Shown in pieces: positions 24,292 through 26,339 of a stretch of 26,339 bases of DNA (the stretch's first letter is position 1; every line of letters starts with the position of its first letter). Source of the stretch: JACKCP01 sp034007295 (GTDB lineage Bacteria > Desulfobacterota > Desulfobacteria > Desulfobacterales > JACKCP01). The notes under the pieces were generated by a model. The model was not told the DNA's origin. It searched no databases and saw only the letters and a program-made list of their open reading frames with translations. The DNA is taken from positions 1 to 26,339 of the forward strand of contig JAVERC010000045.1 in assembly GCA_034007295.1 (NCBI GenBank), read 5' to 3'. A program made the position numbers and the translations under genes.

Positions 24292-25536
24292 TTATTCAAA
24301 AATTTTTTCATCTTTTGCATGTGCTTCTAAACAATCGAATTCACAATCTCTTAAGGTCTTATCTTTCATCTGGCTCATTATTTCCCTGTACCATTCATGT
24401 GCAATTATCATTGCCATAACTTCATTTGATCCAGTCCAGATTGTTGAAAGCCTGATATCTCTATAAATTTTTTCAACTGGATAAATATTTGTATATCCGA
24501 TCCCCCCCATTACCTGCATTGAATTATGCACAACATCCTGACAGGATTCAGTAACAAATTTTTTTGCTTCTGATACAAGTCTTCTAGCTTTGCCTGATTC
24601 TACACCTGAATCTATGGCAGATGCTGCTGCATAAATAAAAGCTCTTGCAGCATCGAGTTTCATTGCTGCTTCTGCTACTTGGAAACTTACACCCTGAAAA
24701 TTTGCAATTTCTTTTCCAAAAGCTTTTCTTCTTGTTGTATATCTTGTTGCAATTTCTAAAGCAGGCCTGGCTGCACCAATAGTCATGGCTGCAGTTCCAA
24801 GCCTTTCAGGAACCATCATGGTATTAAAAACAGGAATTACATTATTTAATTGGCCTACTATATTTTCTTTTGGAACTTTTACATCTTTAAATACAATCCT
24901 TGCTGTTCCCCCACCCCTGCATCCCATAAGGCCATAAATATATTCAACATTTACACCTTCTGTTCTGTCTACAATAAAGCAGGATAAAGACTTATGGGGT
25001 TTTGCGTCCACATCTGTTTTTGCATAAACTAGAAAAAAATCTGCACCTTCTCCTCCCACAATAAATCTTTTCTGGCCATTTAAAACAAAATAATCACCTT
25101 TGTCTTCAGCAATTGTTGTTGCACCAAAAAAATCTGATCCTCCCCTTGGTTCAGTAAGGCATTCTGCAGCAAAAATTTCACCCTTTAATAAAGGCTTAAC
25201 ATATTTTTCTTTTTGATAATCTGTTCCATGTGAAATTATAGCATCACAAACAAGCTCAGCCCCAACTCCAAAAGTACAAGCCATAATATAACCAAGAACT
25301 CCAACTTCTTCCATTACAACACCTGTTGAAACCCAGTCCAGACCTCGTCCTCCCCATTTCACAGGATACCTGCATCCAAACAGATTTCTTTTTCCTGCTT
25401 CCTTTAAAAATTCCTTTGGGAAACGAATTTTTTCCTGATCCATATCATTTAGCATTTCACTTGGAATGGATTTTACAAAGTCCCTTACTTCATCTCTCAG
25501 CTTTAAAGTTTCTGGTTTCATTAGGTGTTCAAACAT
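24292..25536 (-). CDS. acyl-CoA dehydrogenase family flavoprotein, unusual catalytic site
   Basis: A 414-residue FAD enzyme that should oxidise an acyl-CoA at the alpha-beta bond and pass electrons to ETF. Family landmarks: ECLTEPRGGSDFFGATTIAE (125-144), KRFIVGGEGADFFLVYAKTD (156-175), RRKAFGKEIANFQGVSFQVA (269-288), and QVMGGIGYTNIYPVEKIYRD (341-360). The C-terminal motif that is IYEGT in medium- and short-chain enzymes reads IWTGS here, so the catalytic Glu is replaced by T368. A Glu is present instead in MMVPERLG (E244), the position used by isovaleryl-CoA and long-chain dehydrogenases, so the enzyme is probably active. Substrate not predictable; a branched or unusual acyl-CoA is possible. 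ATG 25536 has AAGGAG upstream. It lies 13 bases after merR. Confidence 0.9.
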   Translation of the reverse strand: MFEHLMKPETLKLRDEVRDFVKSIPSEMLNDMDQEKIRFPKEFLKEAGKRNLFGCRYPVKWGGRGLDWVSTGVVMEEVGVLGYIMACTFGVGAELVCDAIISHGTDYQKEKYVKPLLKGEIFAAECLTEPRGGSDFFGATTIAEDKGDYFVLNGQKRFIVGGEGADFFLVYAKTDVDAKPHKSLSCFIVDRTEGVNVEYIYGLMGCRGGGTARIVFKDVKVPKENIVGQLNNVIPVFNTMMVPERLGTAAMTIGAARPALEIATRYTTRRKAFGKEIANFQGVSFQVAEAAMKLDAARAFIYAAASAIDSGVESGKARRLVSEAKKFVTESCQDVVHNSMQVMGGIGYTNIYPVEKIYRDIRLSTIWTGSNEVMAMIIAHEWYREIMSQMKDKTLRDCEFDCLEAHAKDEKIFE

Positions 25537-25549
25537 GGAAGTCTCCTTT

Positions 25550-25936
25550 TTATTCTTTTAGTTTTTTAAGCCGTTGTATGAACTTTTCCTTCATTTCAAG
25601 AAGATCTTTTTCAATTAACTCAAGTTCTTCTCTTCTTTGGGCAAGTTCTTTTAATTTTTTTTCAGAATATTCAAGCGATCTTTCAAGCTGATGCTTTTCT
25701 TCAGGCTCAGAATTAGCAAAACCAATCATTTCAGAGATTTCAGAGAGTGAAAAACCAAATCTTTTACCCCTTAAAATCAGCTTAAGTCTTGCTCTATCCC
25801 TTATTGAATAGATTCTTTGGTTCCCTTTAGTTCTTTCAGGATCAATAAGACCTTTTTCTTCATAAAATCTTATTGATGAAGGGCTGATTTCCAATTCTGA
25901 TGCAAGTTCAGATATTGAATATATTTTTTTCTTCAT
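25550..25936 (-). CDS. MerR family transcriptional regulator
   Basis: A 128-residue DNA-binding regulator. The winged helix-turn-helix is at about 5-75 (YSISELASELEISPSSIRFY, then EEKGLIDPERT and GNQRIYSIRDRARLKLIL). A long helix for dimerisation follows (about 85-128). It has no cysteines or other metal site, so it is not a metal sensor. This kind is often found beside acyl-CoA catabolism genes (LiuR-like), where it reacts to an acyl-CoA or related ligand. Being the first gene before the acyl-CoA dehydrogenase supports that use here. ATG 25936 has GGAG 5 bases upstream, and an 11-base tandem repeat just before that is a likely operator. Confidence 0.92.
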   Translation of the reverse strand: MKKKIYSISELASELEISPSSIRFYEEKGLIDPERTKGNQRIYSIRDRARLKLILRGKRFGFSLSEISEMIGFANSEPEEKHQLERSLEYSEKKLKELAQRREELELIEKDLLEMKEKFIQRLKKLKE

Positions 25937-25948
25937 TTTAGCTCCAAA

Positions 25949-25970
25949 GTTAAAGTTAAGTTAAAGTTAA
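25949..25970 (-). promoter_or_regulatory. perfect tandem 11-mer, likely MerR operator
   Basis: GTTAAAGTTAA occurs twice back to back without a mismatch (25949-25959, 25960-25970). On the coding strand of merR it is TTAACTTTAAC twice, directly before TTTGGAG and the ATG. Repeats placed between promoter and start codon suit autoregulation by the MerR protein. Each unit also contains TTAA half sites that can pair as imperfect dyads. Confidence 0.5.
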
Positions 25971-26066
25971 GCGTAATTAAAAATTTTTTCAACCTTTATA
26001 AGTTAATTATTAAGTTCTGAGCAAATTTTATTGATAATTTTAAAAGAAATAACGGGGAAAATAAAA

Positions 26067-26093
26067 AAAAGCTGCCAATATTGGGCAGCTTTT
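26067..26093 (-). terminator. intrinsic terminator of the TRL-like gene
   Basis: AAAAGCTGCC (26067-26076) pairs perfectly with GGCAGCTTTT (26084-26093) across the loop AATATTG. On the minus strand the stem runs directly into a run of eight T (26070-26063), a classic intrinsic terminator about 30 bases after the stop codon at 26124. Confidence 0.88.
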
Positions 26094-26123
26094 ATAATGT
26101 AAGCAAAGTTATCAGATAATTAT

Positions 26124-26339
26124 TTATTCACCAGTTACCCTGGTTGTTGTTGTGCTGATAATACCCAAAATTGTAGTATAATCGTAATCAACTGTTTTTA
26201 TTTTTGTAATTCCACCGTTTTGAGCGGCTTTTTTAATACTTGCATCGCCAGTAGCTACCATTCCAAGATAATTAACCATTTGTGCCTCTCCAACCTTTGG
26301 GCCAGGGACAAGACCGGTTGCATCATCAGGTGAACAATT
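26124..26339 (-). CDS. TRL-like protein, C-terminal part only (gene continues past window)
   Basis: The frame is open from the right edge to a TAA at 26124-26126 and gives 71 residues: LVPGPKVGEAQMVNYLGMVA, then GDASIKKAAQNGGITKIKTV, then DYDYTTILGIISTTTTRVTG-E. The GDASI-x-K-A-A-x-N-G-G-I-T-K-I-x-T-V-D segment is the signature of the TRL (tRNA-associated locus) family, small secreted or lipoprotein-like proteins of Gram-negative bacteria with no known function. The signal peptide and start lie outside the window. A strong terminator follows. Confidence 0.82.
   Translation of the reverse strand, partial: NCSPDDATGLVPGPKVGEAQMVNYLGMVATGDASIKKAAQNGGITKIKTVDYDYTTILGIISTTTTRVTGE

Noticed and set aside
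25975..26010. Possible further copy of the dispersed repeat (AAATTTTTTCAACCTTTATA)
   Set aside because: Only the A/T-rich AACCTTTATA core matches; the palindromic ends and flanking blocks are absent, so chance is likely at this base composition.

Overview
The window is very AT-rich (well under half G+C by eye) and gene-dense. It reads as a stretch of chromosome from a Gram-negative, strictly or mostly anaerobic bacterium. The gene mix (DUF3334/CheX-like protein, DUF6485 Cys-rich protein, TRL-like protein, AAA-ATPase-like/DUF1703 protein, MerR-controlled acyl-CoA dehydrogenase, RecBCD rather than AddAB) points to Desulfobacterota, perhaps a low-GC member of the Desulfobacterales. That placement is inference from family distribution, not from a marker gene. 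I saw no rRNA, tRNA, CRISPR array, transposase or phage gene.

Layout. 1-607: 5' part of an AAA-ATPase-like gene (minus). 608-1077: a 470-base divergent intergenic stretch with a perfect 12-bp hairpin and a dispersed repeat. 1078-1923: voltage-gated-type K+ channel with a C-terminal zinc ribbon. 1985-12058 (minus): a recombination block, plsC-recC-recB, then recD. A DUF3334 gene on the opposite strand, ending in a two-way terminator, separates recB from recD. 12331-14376: PilZ protein, CDF metal exporter, Ogt-type DNA alkyl-repair protein. 14364-16832: an alpha/beta hydrolase, then a TTG-started 85-residue protein overlapping an M29 aminopeptidase. 17084-17656: a coiled-coil protein ending in a recombinase-like DNA-binding segment. 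17953-21074: a tight guaA / membrane coiled-coil / hydrolase operon. 21105-22629: a secreted solute-binding protein divergent from TrmH. 22822-23871 (minus): acylphosphatase then a Mut7-C RNase-domain protein. 24068-25936 (minus): merR, acyl-CoA dehydrogenase, DUF6485. 26124-26339: 3' end of a TRL-like gene with a strong terminator.

How the parts work together. RecB, RecC and RecD together make a full exonuclease V for double-strand break repair. plsC is joined to recC by a 14-base overlap. merR probably controls the acyl-CoA dehydrogenase behind it through an 11-base tandem repeat in its leader. guaA (GMP synthesis) carries two unrelated-looking genes behind it with gaps of 7 and 1 bases.

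The most notable unexplained structure is a dispersed intergenic repeat of about 145 bases. There are three long copies (about 928-1075, 12153-12295, 16885-17030) and several fragments (22650-22735, 23903-23955, 1945-1992, possibly 725-765). It has near-palindromic ends and a small central inverted repeat, and no coding capacity. It behaves like a MITE or a REP/BIME-like family. One copy runs right up to the start codon of the K+ channel gene, and a 3' fragment covers the recD stop codon.
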